In this document: piece after piece, positions 55,468-63,533 of the stretch | How positions within the stretch are numbered: position 1 is the first letter of the stretch | How the letters are laid out: each line of letters starts with the position of its first letter | From: Cyclobacteriaceae bacterium | GTDB taxonomy: Bacteria > Bacteroidota > Bacteroidia > Cytophagales > Cyclobacteriaceae | NCBI GenBank assembly: GCA_019638285.1 | Contig: JAHBUB010000008.1 | Coordinates: 62,001-126,000, forward strand | Length of the DNA stretch: 64,000 bases | Direction of reading: 5' to 3' | The notes under the pieces: generated by a model | Told to the model about the DNA's origin: nothing | The model's input: only the letters and a program-made list of their open reading frames with translations | The model's database searches: none | Position numbers and translations under genes: made by a program

Positions 55468-55977
55468 TTATCCTTTATTATCCCTTAGTTGTTGATTTCT
55501 ATCCCTCAAATTTTCCCTCCTTTGTTGTGAATTTCTTCTTTGCTGCAACTGATTGATGATCATACGTTGGAATTCTTTTTCCGCATTGCGCAGGTTCATT
55601 ATTTGCTGCGCAGAGATCACATTCATCATTCTAGTTGAGTAATCCTTTTCCAGATCGAGCTGACGTTGCTTTATCTTAAGCCCAAGCTCTACCAGTTCTT
55701 TTTGCTTTTCTGGATCTGGATTATCACGACCTATATCCCGTTGCGCCTGTCTAAACTCATGTACCATCTCCCCTCTTTTCTGTGTGAATTCGCGGTAGAT
55801 CGGCCAGAAACGTTCTGCCTGCTCTGGCGTTAGTCCAAGCCTTTCAGAGATTAAACCTATGCGTGCGGCTTCAATTTTCTCTCTGGCTTTGGGATCTTTT
55901 ATCTCCTCTTCTTGTGCCCTGCTATAAAGCGGGGATGCCATCAACAGCAGGAACAAAATTTTAATAATATTTTTCAT
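55468..55977 (-). CDS. Spy/CpxP-like periplasmic protein (LTxxQ family)
   Basis: A 169-aa secreted helical protein. Signal peptide IIKILFLLLMASPLYSRAQ, then IGLISERLGLTPEQAERFWPIYREFTQKRGEMVHEF with the LTPEQ signature. Long charged helices follow (ELVELGLKIKQRQLDLEKDY, NAEKEFQRMIINQLQQRR), ending in an Arg/Gln/Asn-rich tail. Relatives act as stress-response chaperones or sensors of envelope damage. Position downstream of an ECF sigma factor supports a sensing or protective role. Confidence 0.82.
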   Translation of the reverse strand: MKNIIKILFLLLMASPLYSRAQEEEIKDPKAREKIEAARIGLISERLGLTPEQAERFWPIYREFTQKRGEMVHEFRQAQRDIGRDNPDPEKQKELVELGLKIKQRQLDLEKDYSTRMMNVISAQQIMNLRNAEKEFQRMIINQLQQRRNSQQRRENLRDRNQQLRDNKG

Positions 55978-55988
55978 TCTTGTGGTTT

Positions 55989-56399
55989 TTACAATTCAAT
56001 TTCAGTGGTATACTCTTCTAATATGTCAATATCCAATTCTGGGTAAAGAAGATGGTCATTCAATGCATTGATGTCGGCTTCATCCAAATTGGCCAGATCT
56101 AATAATTCATCGGTGGTCAAATCGCTTTCTATAAGATAGTTGGTGAGTGCATCTGCGTTTATGCTTGCCAGCAACTTCTCAGGGTTAGACATTGTGTCAT
56201 TTTGACGAAATACCAGAAACAATGCGACACCGATGGCCAAAAGGGGGAGCGCATAACGCAATATCCATCCGAATGACGGAATGCCTGATGGCTTAGCTTC
56301 TTTCTTTGCAATACGTGATTGAATGATTTGCGGCAACTCATCAAAATACCCTTCGGGGATATTAAATACGTTTTTCTTTGGTATGTCTTCGAGTTTCAT
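55989..56399 (-). CDS. Small single-pass membrane protein, possible anti-sigma factor
   Basis: A 136-aa protein with a cytoplasmic N-terminus (LEDIPKKNVFNIPEGYFDEL), one transmembrane segment (ILRYALPLLAIGVALFLVF, about residues 47-65) and an acidic C-terminal domain (DLTTDELLDLANLDEADINALNDHL). Its place between the sigma gene and the Spy-like gene, and its topology, suggest an anti-sigma factor, but no zinc-binding HxxxCxxC motif is present, so this is inference. Confidence 0.6.
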   Translation of the reverse strand: MKLEDIPKKNVFNIPEGYFDELPQIIQSRIAKKEAKPSGIPSFGWILRYALPLLAIGVALFLVFRQNDTMSNPEKLLASINADALTNYLIESDLTTDELLDLANLDEADINALNDHLLYPELDIDILEEYTTEIEL

Positions 56400-56430
56400 T
56401 TTATCTTGGATTGCTGAATTTCAAAATGGT

Positions 56431-56970
56431 TTAATAGGTAGTCAAAAAATCTTCAATTTTCTTGGTAGCATGGTGAAAACTGGCTTTTAATGCCCCAACG
56501 CTGGTATCTGTAATCTCCGACATTTGTTCATAAGTCATTTCCTCAAAATACTTCATGTTGAATACCAGCCTTTGCTTATCGGGCAGTGTAAGTATCGCCT
56601 TTTGTAGCTTTTTTTGAATCTCGTCCCCATCCATGTCTGGAGCAGCATCAATTTTATTACTCAATTCTTTATTTACATCTTCCAATGGTAGAAAGAACCT
56701 TCTCTTTTTCTTGCTAAGAAAGGAAAGGCATTCGTTGGTGGCAATTCTGTAAATCCAGGTGTAGAGTTGTGCATCTTCGCGAAACCGGTCTATGGCTTTG
56801 TGGATCTTGATAAAAACTTCTTGTGTTACGTCATTTGAATCGTCATGGTCGATGAGCATTTTGCGCACCATCCAATACACCCTTTTTTGGTATTCTCTTA
56901 CCAATAAATTGAACCCGTAACTTCTGGTTTCGGGATTTCTGATTTTGGCTAATAGCTCTTGGTCTTCCAA
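56431..56970 (-). CDS. ECF RNA polymerase sigma factor (sigma-24 type)
   Basis: A 179-aa sigma factor. Region 2 is NLLVREYQKRVYWMVRKMLIDHDDSNDVTQEVFIKIHKAIDRF, with promoter -10 recognition in ATNECLSFLSKKKRR. Region 4 has LPDKQRLVFNMKYFEEMTYEQMSEITDTSVGALKASFHHATKKI, the -35 binding helix-turn-helix. It starts a likely operon with the small membrane protein, Spy-like protein and barrel, reading minus strand. The gap to the next gene is 31 bp. It should direct transcription in response to envelope stress. Confidence 0.92.
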   Translation of the reverse strand: MEDQELLAKIRNPETRSYGFNLLVREYQKRVYWMVRKMLIDHDDSNDVTQEVFIKIHKAIDRFREDAQLYTWIYRIATNECLSFLSKKKRRFFLPLEDVNKELSNKIDAAPDMDGDEIQKKLQKAILTLPDKQRLVFNMKYFEEMTYEQMSEITDTSVGALKASFHHATKKIEDFLTTY

Positions 56971-57149
56971 AGAAGTAATTGATGGCCTAGGTTAGAAGTT
57001 AGACTTGCAAAAGGTGTCAAGGTTTAATGGGTAACATAATCTTTGCCTGGAGATGAGTTTTTAACCACCAAATACACAGCGTATTGAAAATCAAGGTATG
57101 CTGTGTGCCTGATGGTCAAAGAATAAAACTCAACTTGGCTCCATCTAAA

Positions 57150-58217
57150 TTATGAAAATGCCGTCAGGTAATCGGTCAAAAGCTCAAATTGTTCCTTTGA
57201 ATGAGCGGGGAAATTGGCGAAACGAAGCTGAGAGCCTTGATGAACTCCATAGCCTTCACCAGCAACGATCCCCTTTTCTTGTAAATATTTGGACAGCCTC
57301 TCGGTTAGATCACCCGATTCAACAATAATGACAGTGGGGGACTGGTAGGTTTTCTCAGTTACAAAGGCAGATAGACTTTTGTGCTGCTTCAATTCGTTGT
57401 AAAGGATCACCGCCTTATATTCTGTTTCATTGCGGATGGTGCCGATCCCTCGCCTCATCATATCTTCCGCCACTTTTCCCAATACATAAATGGCTACACT
57501 ATTGGGTGTTTCCGGTGTTTGATTTTTGAGGCCGTTTTTTAGGTAAAAGGGGAGGGAATGGTGCGTGCCAATGGACAATCCTTTAGCAAGAAGAGATTCT
57601 GCCCGTGCAATGCAGGCATCATTTGCGATCCATACACCTAGACCTGGAGGCATTCCAAATCCCTTTTGAACAGAGAAATATACCGAGTCTATTTTTGAAT
57701 AATCAAAATCAACATTGGGTAAAGAAGATACGGCATCTACACACAAAAGCGCATCCGGGTTTTGATCTTTTAGTCCATAGATGAACGATTTGGGCAATGA
57801 CACTCCGGTGCTGGTTTCGTTGTGCGTTACACCGATTAATTCAGCGTCCAGTTTTAGGGGATTACTAAAACCATCTCCATCCTGAACGCGTATTTCCAAG
57901 GCCTTTTTGTGTAATTGTTTGGCAGCCTTATAAAACTTTTCAGAAAAGGCACCATTCACAAAATGAGCCGATTTCTCCACCACCAGATTTTGAATTAATC
58001 GCTCCCAGATCTCGGTAGCAGAAGAAGTAAAGAATATATGGTGTGTGTGGGGTATAGAAAGGAGTGCACGAAGCTGCTCCTGTGTATGTTGGTAGATGGC
58101 TTCAAAAGCAGGACTGCGGTGCGACATGGAAGGCACACCCAGCCTAAAGGCACTCTTGGTATGATCTTCAACCGTAAAATAAAGTTGAGAAGGACCGGGG
58201 GAAAAATTAATCATCAT
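57150..58217 (-). CDS. serC: Phosphoserine aminotransferase-like (class V)
   Basis: A 355-aa PLP aminotransferase. It begins with the SerC motif INFSPGPSQL and has TSSATEIWERLIQNL, VDAVSSLPNVDFDYS and the PLP lysine in YFSVQKGFGMPPGLGVWI, plus RRGIGTIRNETEYKAVILY and a GVHQGSQLRFANFP end. The likely reaction is 3-phosphohydroxypyruvate plus glutamate giving phosphoserine. The neighbouring SerB-SerA fusion supplies the steps on either side, which supports the name. It could alternatively be a generic class V transaminase. Confidence 0.85.
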   Translation of the reverse strand: MMINFSPGPSQLYFTVEDHTKSAFRLGVPSMSHRSPAFEAIYQHTQEQLRALLSIPHTHHIFFTSSATEIWERLIQNLVVEKSAHFVNGAFSEKFYKAAKQLHKKALEIRVQDGDGFSNPLKLDAELIGVTHNETSTGVSLPKSFIYGLKDQNPDALLCVDAVSSLPNVDFDYSKIDSVYFSVQKGFGMPPGLGVWIANDACIARAESLLAKGLSIGTHHSLPFYLKNGLKNQTPETPNSVAIYVLGKVAEDMMRRGIGTIRNETEYKAVILYNELKQHKSLSAFVTEKTYQSPTVIIVESGDLTERLSKYLQEKGIVAGEGYGVHQGSQLRFANFPAHSKEQFELLTDYLTAFS

Positions 58218-58555
58218 TTTACAAACTCAAATTTAAATCTTTAAACGATGATGTGCAGCCTACAAAAAAAATACTTTTATTTCAAGGCTGTCGAGCATAC
58301 TTCTTTCAGTTAACTTTACGTTTAATAAATACCCACTCGGATTTGGGACACGTTTCTGGAACCTAACATTAATAAACAATACCGAGTACGTTCTTTATCA
58401 AAATCAGGCCTCATCCCGACTAGTCGGGACCTCATGCTGCGATTTATCGAAGCGTAGGATAACAGTGGAAGGTTGCGATCTTTTAGAATAGCTCAAAACT
58501 TGTCGTATCTGGGGTTCCTAAACACCTCTCCGAGTCCAGTGGGTTTTTATTTTTC
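58218..58555. other. Spacer upstream of serC with 16-bp palindrome
   Basis: Holds TCCCGACTAGTCGGGA at 58414-58429, a perfect palindrome, between flanks GCCTCA and CCTCAT. A TAnnTTTG-like element for serC is possible at 58228-58235 on the minus strand. No gene is seen. Confidence 0.5.
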
Positions 58556-59374
58556 TCAATTCAGTTTGCTGCTGCAGTATTTGCAAAATACTGCATCCTT
58601 ATCGTGCCCTTCTTTTAGGCAATGGGGGCATACTTCGGTGGTTACCTCTTTGTTTTTAAAAAAAGCTATCTCTGCGCTAACTATTCCAGTAGGAATAGCA
58701 ATTATACCATAACCAAGTATCATAATAAAGGATGCTACCGCTTGCCCTAAAGGAGTGACAGGTGATATGTCCCCATAACCTACTGTCGTTAAAGTGACAA
58801 TGGCCCAGTAGACACTGATTGGTATATTGATGAAGCCATTTTCCTTGCCTTCAATCATAAACATTAATGTGCCTGCAAGAATAACTACCGTAAGAACAGT
58901 GACGAGAAAGACTATTATTTTATACCTGCTTGCCTTCAGTGCATCGGCCAGTACCTTCCCTTCGCCAACGAATCGCGCAAGTTTAAGTACCCTGAATATT
59001 CTGAGCAATCGCACACTTCTTATGATTAACAAGGCACTTGCACTGGAAAAAATCAAACTTAAGTACATGGGCAGTACAGATACCAAATCTATAATTCCAT
59101 AGAAACTATAAGCATATTTTTTCTTGTTTCGGACCACCCAAAGTCGCAAAAAATATTCGATGGTGAATAGGATCGTAAAAACCCATTCTAATACCAGAAG
59201 TAAAATCCCAATTTTTTCCTTAATGGGAGTTACACTTTCCAGCATGATCACACCAATGCTTAGCAGGATGCAGATGATCAGAGCGACATCAAACGCTCTG
59301 CCCTTTGGCGTCTCCGCCTCAAAAATGATATTATAAATTTCTCTTTTTAGCTTATTGGTGCTATCGGGTTCCAT
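58556..59374 (-). CDS. Voltage-gated-type potassium channel with C-terminal zinc ribbon
   Basis: A 272-aa six-helix channel subunit. S4 carries RSVRLLRIFRVLKLARF with regularly spaced arginines, the selectivity filter is TVGYGDISPVTPLG, and S5/S6 flank it. The C-terminal 25 residues form a Cys4 zinc-ribbon (CPHCLKEGHDKDAVFCKYC). The filter indicates potassium selectivity. The zinc ribbon probably stabilises the tetramer or binds a partner; this is inference. It lies between serC and the serA fusion, an odd place with no functional link. Confidence 0.88.
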   Translation of the reverse strand: MEPDSTNKLKREIYNIIFEAETPKGRAFDVALIICILLSIGVIMLESVTPIKEKIGILLLVLEWVFTILFTIEYFLRLWVVRNKKKYAYSFYGIIDLVSVLPMYLSLIFSSASALLIIRSVRLLRIFRVLKLARFVGEGKVLADALKASRYKIIVFLVTVLTVVILAGTLMFMIEGKENGFINIPISVYWAIVTLTTVGYGDISPVTPLGQAVASFIMILGYGIIAIPTGIVSAEIAFFKNKEVTTEVCPHCLKEGHDKDAVFCKYCSSKLN

Positions 59375-59380
59375 CAGCTA

Positions 59381-61273
59381 CTAATATAGTACTCGAAACT
59401 TGATGGTCTGTTCGATTGATCTCATTTCTTTGATCAATTTTTTGTCATAACCCTTGTTGATATCTGTAATCACATAACCGATATGTTCGGTCGTCTTCAG
59501 GTATTGCCCTGCAATGTTGATTTCGTGGCGGGCGAGGGTAGAGTTAATTTGAGCAAGTACCCCCGGGACGTTGTTGTGGATATGAATAAGACGGTGTGCA
59601 TTTTCCAAGATGGGTAAAACCAGATTTGGAAAATTAACGCTCTGGCTGGTGGCTCCAGTATTGATATAGTCGGTCAATTTACCAGGTACAAAATGGGCAA
59701 TATTTTCCTGGGCCTCTAAGGTGCTGCCACCAATATGGGGTGTGAGGATGACATTGGGAAGTCTGCGAAGATCGGAGACAAATTCCTCATCGTTACTGAT
59801 AGGCTCCTCCTCAAAGACATCCATTCCGCAGCCACGGATGTGTCCGTCCAGGATTCTTTCTTTCAACGCTTTTACATCCACTATGTGCCCTCGACTGAGA
59901 TTAAGAAGGATAACTCCTTTTTTCATCTGATCCAGTTCTTGTGCGCAGATCATGTGCTTGTTGGAAGATCGACCATCTACATGCAATGAAACTACATCAG
60001 CGACCTGAAGTAATTCTTTTAAACTTTTGCATCTGATAGCATTTCCGAGCGCCAGTTTTTCTTCGATATCGTAATAGAATACTTTCATGCCCAGACTTTC
60101 AGCTAAAACAGAAAGCTGAGAGCCAATGCTACCATATCCAACAATCCCCAAATTTTTACCCCTGATTTCAAAGCTGTTACTTGCCGATTTGTTCCATTTG
60201 CCTTCGTGCATTTTTGCAAACTTATCTGGAAGGTTGCGCATCAGCATGATGATCTCTGCAATGGCCAACTCCACTACAGATCGCGTATTACTAAAGGGCG
60301 CATTGAAAACGGCTATTCCTTTTTTTGCTGCTGCGTCAAGGTCAATTTGATTGGTACCAATACAAAAGGCACCAATGGCCATAAGTCGGTTGGCACTTTC
60401 AAGTACTTTGGCTGTGACTTGTGTTTTAGAACGAATGCCTAAAATGGAAACATTCACAATTTTTTCACATAACTCATCTTCTGTAAGCCCGGCAGGATAT
60501 ACTTCTACATTAAACCCTTCCTCCTTCATGAGTTGGGTAGCCGCGGGATGTACTCCTTCGAGCAGTAGTACATTAATTCTATTTTTGGGATAAGAGACTG
60601 CTGTGTTTAAATTATTAAGGTAGAGAAATTCATCCAGGCTAGGGGTGATGTGATCGGCCTTGCTGAGGATATTATCTCGCTCTACGTTTTCAGTGAAAGC
60701 ATAAAATTTATTGGCAAGCCCGGAGTGCTTTATTTCATAGTCAGTATATCCATCTCCAATTACATATACATCTCCAGGTAAATTCAATCGTTTTAATATT
60801 TCTACTTTACCATTATTGGAAGAAAGTGGGTTGTCCTCATCAAACCCTATCACTTCCCCCTTATCGTTAAATTGAAATTTATTAGCGAAAATATTTTCCT
60901 TTTTCACACCGTACTCAGTTACAATAGGATCTATGAATGCGTGAAAACCATTGGAGACAATATAAATGTGCCCGTTACTTTCCTCAAAGAATCTTCTGTT
61001 TCGTTTGAATGAATCAGAAACCATTCCTCTAAGAATTACTACCAGTTGATCCAGATGACTCTTGTTGGGGGAAAGCAATTCCAATCTTTGCTTTAGCGAT
61101 TCCCGAAAAGACAGTGTACCCTCCATGCCTTGGTTGGTAAGGTCTGCTATCTTTTTTTTGATGGCTTCTTTTTCTGGATGACCTTTTAATGAGATGTCGG
61201 CCAGGGCGTCAAATGCTTCAACTTTGGTAAAGGTGCTGTCAAAATCAATGACGAAATACTTATTGGGCTTCAT
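59381..61273 (-). CDS. Bifunctional SerB-SerA: phosphoserine phosphatase/3-phosphoglycerate dehydrogenase
   Basis: A 630-aa fusion of two serine-biosynthesis enzymes. Residues 1-about 210 are a HAD phosphatase: DFDSTFTKVEAFDAL (Asp10, Asp12), IVSNGFHAFIDP and VIGDGYTDYEIK. From about residue 230 to 555 is D-isomer-specific 2-hydroxyacid dehydrogenase: LGIVGYGSIGSQLSVLAESLG (NAD), LNLSRGHIVDVKAL, LTPHIGGSTLEAQENI (catalytic His). A C-terminal ACT domain (residues about 560-630, VPGVLAQINSTLARHEINI) gives serine feedback. The middle serC step is encoded two genes upstream. This gene alone could cover two of the three steps from 3-phosphoglycerate to serine. Confidence 0.9.
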   Translation of the reverse strand: MKPNKYFVIDFDSTFTKVEAFDALADISLKGHPEKEAIKKKIADLTNQGMEGTLSFRESLKQRLELLSPNKSHLDQLVVILRGMVSDSFKRNRRFFEESNGHIYIVSNGFHAFIDPIVTEYGVKKENIFANKFQFNDKGEVIGFDEDNPLSSNNGKVEILKRLNLPGDVYVIGDGYTDYEIKHSGLANKFYAFTENVERDNILSKADHITPSLDEFLYLNNLNTAVSYPKNRINVLLLEGVHPAATQLMKEEGFNVEVYPAGLTEDELCEKIVNVSILGIRSKTQVTAKVLESANRLMAIGAFCIGTNQIDLDAAAKKGIAVFNAPFSNTRSVVELAIAEIIMLMRNLPDKFAKMHEGKWNKSASNSFEIRGKNLGIVGYGSIGSQLSVLAESLGMKVFYYDIEEKLALGNAIRCKSLKELLQVADVVSLHVDGRSSNKHMICAQELDQMKKGVILLNLSRGHIVDVKALKERILDGHIRGCGMDVFEEEPISNDEEFVSDLRRLPNVILTPHIGGSTLEAQENIAHFVPGKLTDYINTGATSQSVNFPNLVLPILENAHRLIHIHNNVPGVLAQINSTLARHEINIAGQYLKTTEHIGYVITDINKGYDKKLIKEMRSIEQTIKFRVLY

Positions 61274-61346
61274 TCGATGAAAAAAGTAAGCCGCAAAGGT
61301 AACAAGTCATAGTGATTTGTCCACCTGAACAGTTGCAAATGAGAAT

Positions 61347-61772
61347 TTACCCTTTATTAAGCTCTGGCGATTGTAGGAGGCTTGCTGTATATGCTTTGAT
61401 CTGATCTCGGGTGGCTCTGAAGGCATCCATAATTTTCGTTTCAGTTCCAGTGGTGCTGGCCGGGTCAGGAAAATTTTGATGAACTCTTGTTGCCTTTGAT
61501 GGAAAATAGGGGCAATTCTCTTTTGCGTGGTCACACACCGTCAAAATGAGATCAAATGCAATTGATTTGTATTCATCGATGCGATTGGAAGTTTGATTGG
61601 AAATATCAATACCATCTTCTTTCATCACTTCAGTTGCCCTTGGATTTACGCCATGTGTTTCAATACCCGCGCTGTAAACGGTTACCTGCCCATTGGAAAG
61701 ATGTCGTAGGTATCCTTCCGCTATTTGGCTACGACAGGAATTGCCAGTGCAAAGTACAAGAACTGTTAACAT
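61347..61772 (-). CDS. arsC: Arsenate reductase, thioredoxin-coupled (low-MW phosphatase fold)
   Basis: Reduces arsenate to arsenite in the cytoplasm. The 141-aa protein begins MLTVLVLCTGNSCRSQIAEG with the phosphatase-like C-x5-R loop (Cys8 to Arg14), and the paired cysteines in LTVCDHAKENCPYFP are the redox relay of the thioredoxin type. ATG 61772 is used; the longer ORF to 61799 overlaps arsN2 more deeply. The start overlaps the N-acetyltransferase stop by 7 bp, so it is the last gene of the arsenic operon. Confidence 0.92.
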   Translation of the reverse strand: MLTVLVLCTGNSCRSQIAEGYLRHLSNGQVTVYSAGIETHGVNPRATEVMKEDGIDISNQTSNRIDEYKSIAFDLILTVCDHAKENCPYFPSKATRVHQNFPDPASTTGTETKIMDAFRATRDQIKAYTASLLQSPELNKG

Positions 61773-62209
61773 GATTTTTTTAAATGAAGATACATGCACG
61801 TTGCTGTTACAGGACAGACATGCGAAAACTCGGAAGACGACAGGACAGGCTTTGCAACAGCGTGTCTGTCGATTGTTTCAAATCCAATTTTCAAAAAGAA
61901 ATCTTTGGCTGTTTCTGTGAGTAGATAAAGGCCTGTGAGATTTTTTTCTTTTGCTTTATCGATGAGGTGATATGCTATTTGGCTTCCCAGTTTTTTTCCC
62001 CGGTTAGCAGCTGTAATTGAAACGGAACGAATCAAACCATAATCTTCATAGATTTCAATTCCCCCCGTTCCAATCAGCTTTTCATTTTCATAATACCCAA
62101 TTAACACATGCTGGTCTTTACTAAGATCTTCATATGGAAGACCTGAAGCTCTTAATTGTTTTGTGAAAGTTTCTAAAGATGCAGGTGTATTTACTTCAAT
62201 AGGTATCAT
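61766..62209 (-). CDS. GNAT acetyltransferase, ArsN2-like
   Basis: A 147-aa GNAT-fold acetyltransferase. The core GIEIYEDYGLIRSVSITAANRGKKLGSQIAYHLIDKA carries the acetyl-CoA-binding R/Q-x-x-G-x-G/A-like motif (NRGKKLG), and FLKIGFETIDRHAVAKPVLSSSEFSHVCPVTATCMYL matches the end of ArsN2-like proteins of arsenic clusters. The family is thought to acetylate organoarsenicals or toxins, but a substrate for this protein is not shown. It is between arsM and arsC on the minus strand. Confidence 0.75.
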   Translation of the reverse strand: MIPIEVNTPASLETFTKQLRASGLPYEDLSKDQHVLIGYYENEKLIGTGGIEIYEDYGLIRSVSITAANRGKKLGSQIAYHLIDKAKEKNLTGLYLLTETAKDFFLKIGFETIDRHAVAKPVLSSSEFSHVCPVTATCMYLHLKKSC

Positions 62210-62224
62210 AATGAGTGGAGAGGT

Positions 62225-63067
62225 TTAGTTACAGCACCCTGGTTCGCAACATGCCTCCTTTTCTTGTTTTTCTGCATACACAGTAATGCTATAGATGCCG
62301 AGATTGCCCTTGTGGTAATTTTCCAGCTCCTCTTTGCTCAAGTAGTTGGACACAATCTCCTTGGGTAATTCGATTTTCTTTTCTTTCTGAAGTTTGATGT
62401 TGGAGAAGCCAGCTTCTTTAATGGTATTTAAATAAGCATCTTTTTGAATGGCACCCGACACGCAGCCGGCATACATCTCAGCACTTTCTTGTAGTACTTT
62501 TGGAAGGTCTCCCACCAACACAATATCTGAAATACTAAAGTGCCCTCCTTTTTTCAGAATGCGAAAAGTTTCTTCAAAAGCTCTTTTTTTATTTGGAACC
62601 AAGTTCATCACACAGTTGCTCACCACCACATCAGCTACGTTTGAGGTGATAGGAATGTTTTCAATATCTCCAAAGCGGAATTCCACATTGTTGAGTCCCA
62701 ATTTTTCAGCATTGGTTCGGGCTTTGTCAATCATTTTCTCAGTAAAGTCTACACCGATCACCTTGCCTTTGTCGCCAGTAACCGCTCTTGCTACAAAGGC
62801 ATCATTACCCGCTCCGGAGCCCAGATCTACGACAGTATCCCCCTCTTTGATTTGTGCATATTCTGTAGGTAAACCACAGCCAAGACCCAGATCGGCATCC
62901 TTTACGTAGCCCGATAGTTTTTCATAATCTTCGGCCATGATCGCCTCATCGATGGTTCCGCAACCTGTAGCTCCGCAACAACTGGTTTCGTTTTGTGCCT
63001 TGCTTTGATCAGCTATGCTGCCGTAGGTCTCTTTGACCATTTGTTTTAATTGTTCGTCTGTTTTCAT
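62225..63067 (-). CDS. arsM: Arsenite S-adenosylmethionine methyltransferase
   Basis: Methylates arsenite to less toxic and volatile forms. The 280-aa protein has motif I VVDLGSGAGNDAFVARAV, then VIGVDFTEKMIDKA, DIENIPITSNVADVVVSNCVMNL and YAGCVSGAIQKDAYL. Conserved arsenite-ligand cysteines are visible in LGCGLPTEYA, VSNCVMNL and YAGCVSG. Extra Cys pairs occur at the N-terminus (SCCGATGCG) and at the very end (EACCEPGCCN). It is second in the arsR operon, 64 bp after arsR. Confidence 0.92.
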   Translation of the reverse strand: MKTDEQLKQMVKETYGSIADQSKAQNETSCCGATGCGTIDEAIMAEDYEKLSGYVKDADLGLGCGLPTEYAQIKEGDTVVDLGSGAGNDAFVARAVTGDKGKVIGVDFTEKMIDKARTNAEKLGLNNVEFRFGDIENIPITSNVADVVVSNCVMNLVPNKKRAFEETFRILKKGGHFSISDIVLVGDLPKVLQESAEMYAGCVSGAIQKDAYLNTIKEAGFSNIKLQKEKKIELPKEIVSNYLSKEELENYHKGNLGIYSITVYAEKQEKEACCEPGCCN

Positions 63068-63131
63068 GTGATTAGTTGTTTTTGAAGTGGTATGTAAATC
63101 GTATTATCAATGTGTTTTTAAGTAAATTCTT

Positions 63132-63461
63132 TTAGCAACAAAGAGGATTCTTGTAGGAGTCAAACAGTGCTGCAAGTTTAGTCTTGGCTTTTTCCCAAAC
63201 TTCAATGTCGATGCAATAGCATACAGTCGGACCGTCAATACTTCCTTTTATTAAGCCTGCGTTTTTAAGTTCTTTCAAATGTTGAGATACTGTGGATTGT
63301 GACAAAGGCAGCTCATCTACGATATCGCCACAAATGCAGGATTGTCTGGAGATAAGAAATTGCAGGATGGCAACCCTGGCAGGGTGTCCCAGTGCCTTGG
63401 CCAAAGCTGCCAATTCATTCTGAGCTTTTGTGTATTCTTTTTTAACCTTGGTAATTCCCAT
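63132..63461 (-). CDS. arsR: ArsR/SmtB family transcriptional repressor
   Basis: A 109-aa winged-helix repressor. The core is [54 protein letters not shown], with the DNA-reading helix [12 protein letters not shown] and a Cys pair in QSCICGDIV positioned like the arsenite-binding ELCVCDL motif. The C-terminus ends in PLCC. It is the first gene of the arsM-arsN2-arsC operon and should repress it until arsenite binds. Confidence 0.93.
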   Translation of the reverse strand: MGITKVKKEYTKAQNELAALAKALGHPARVAILQFLISRQSCICGDIVDELPLSQSTVSQHLKELKNAGLIKGSIDGPTVCYCIDIEVWEKAKTKLAALFDSYKNPLCC

Positions 63462-63533
63462 TGAATGCTTAATCGTAAAATTACGATTTAAGTTTCATCT
63501 GGAGTTAAAATACCTTAAAAAATTAAGAATAGG

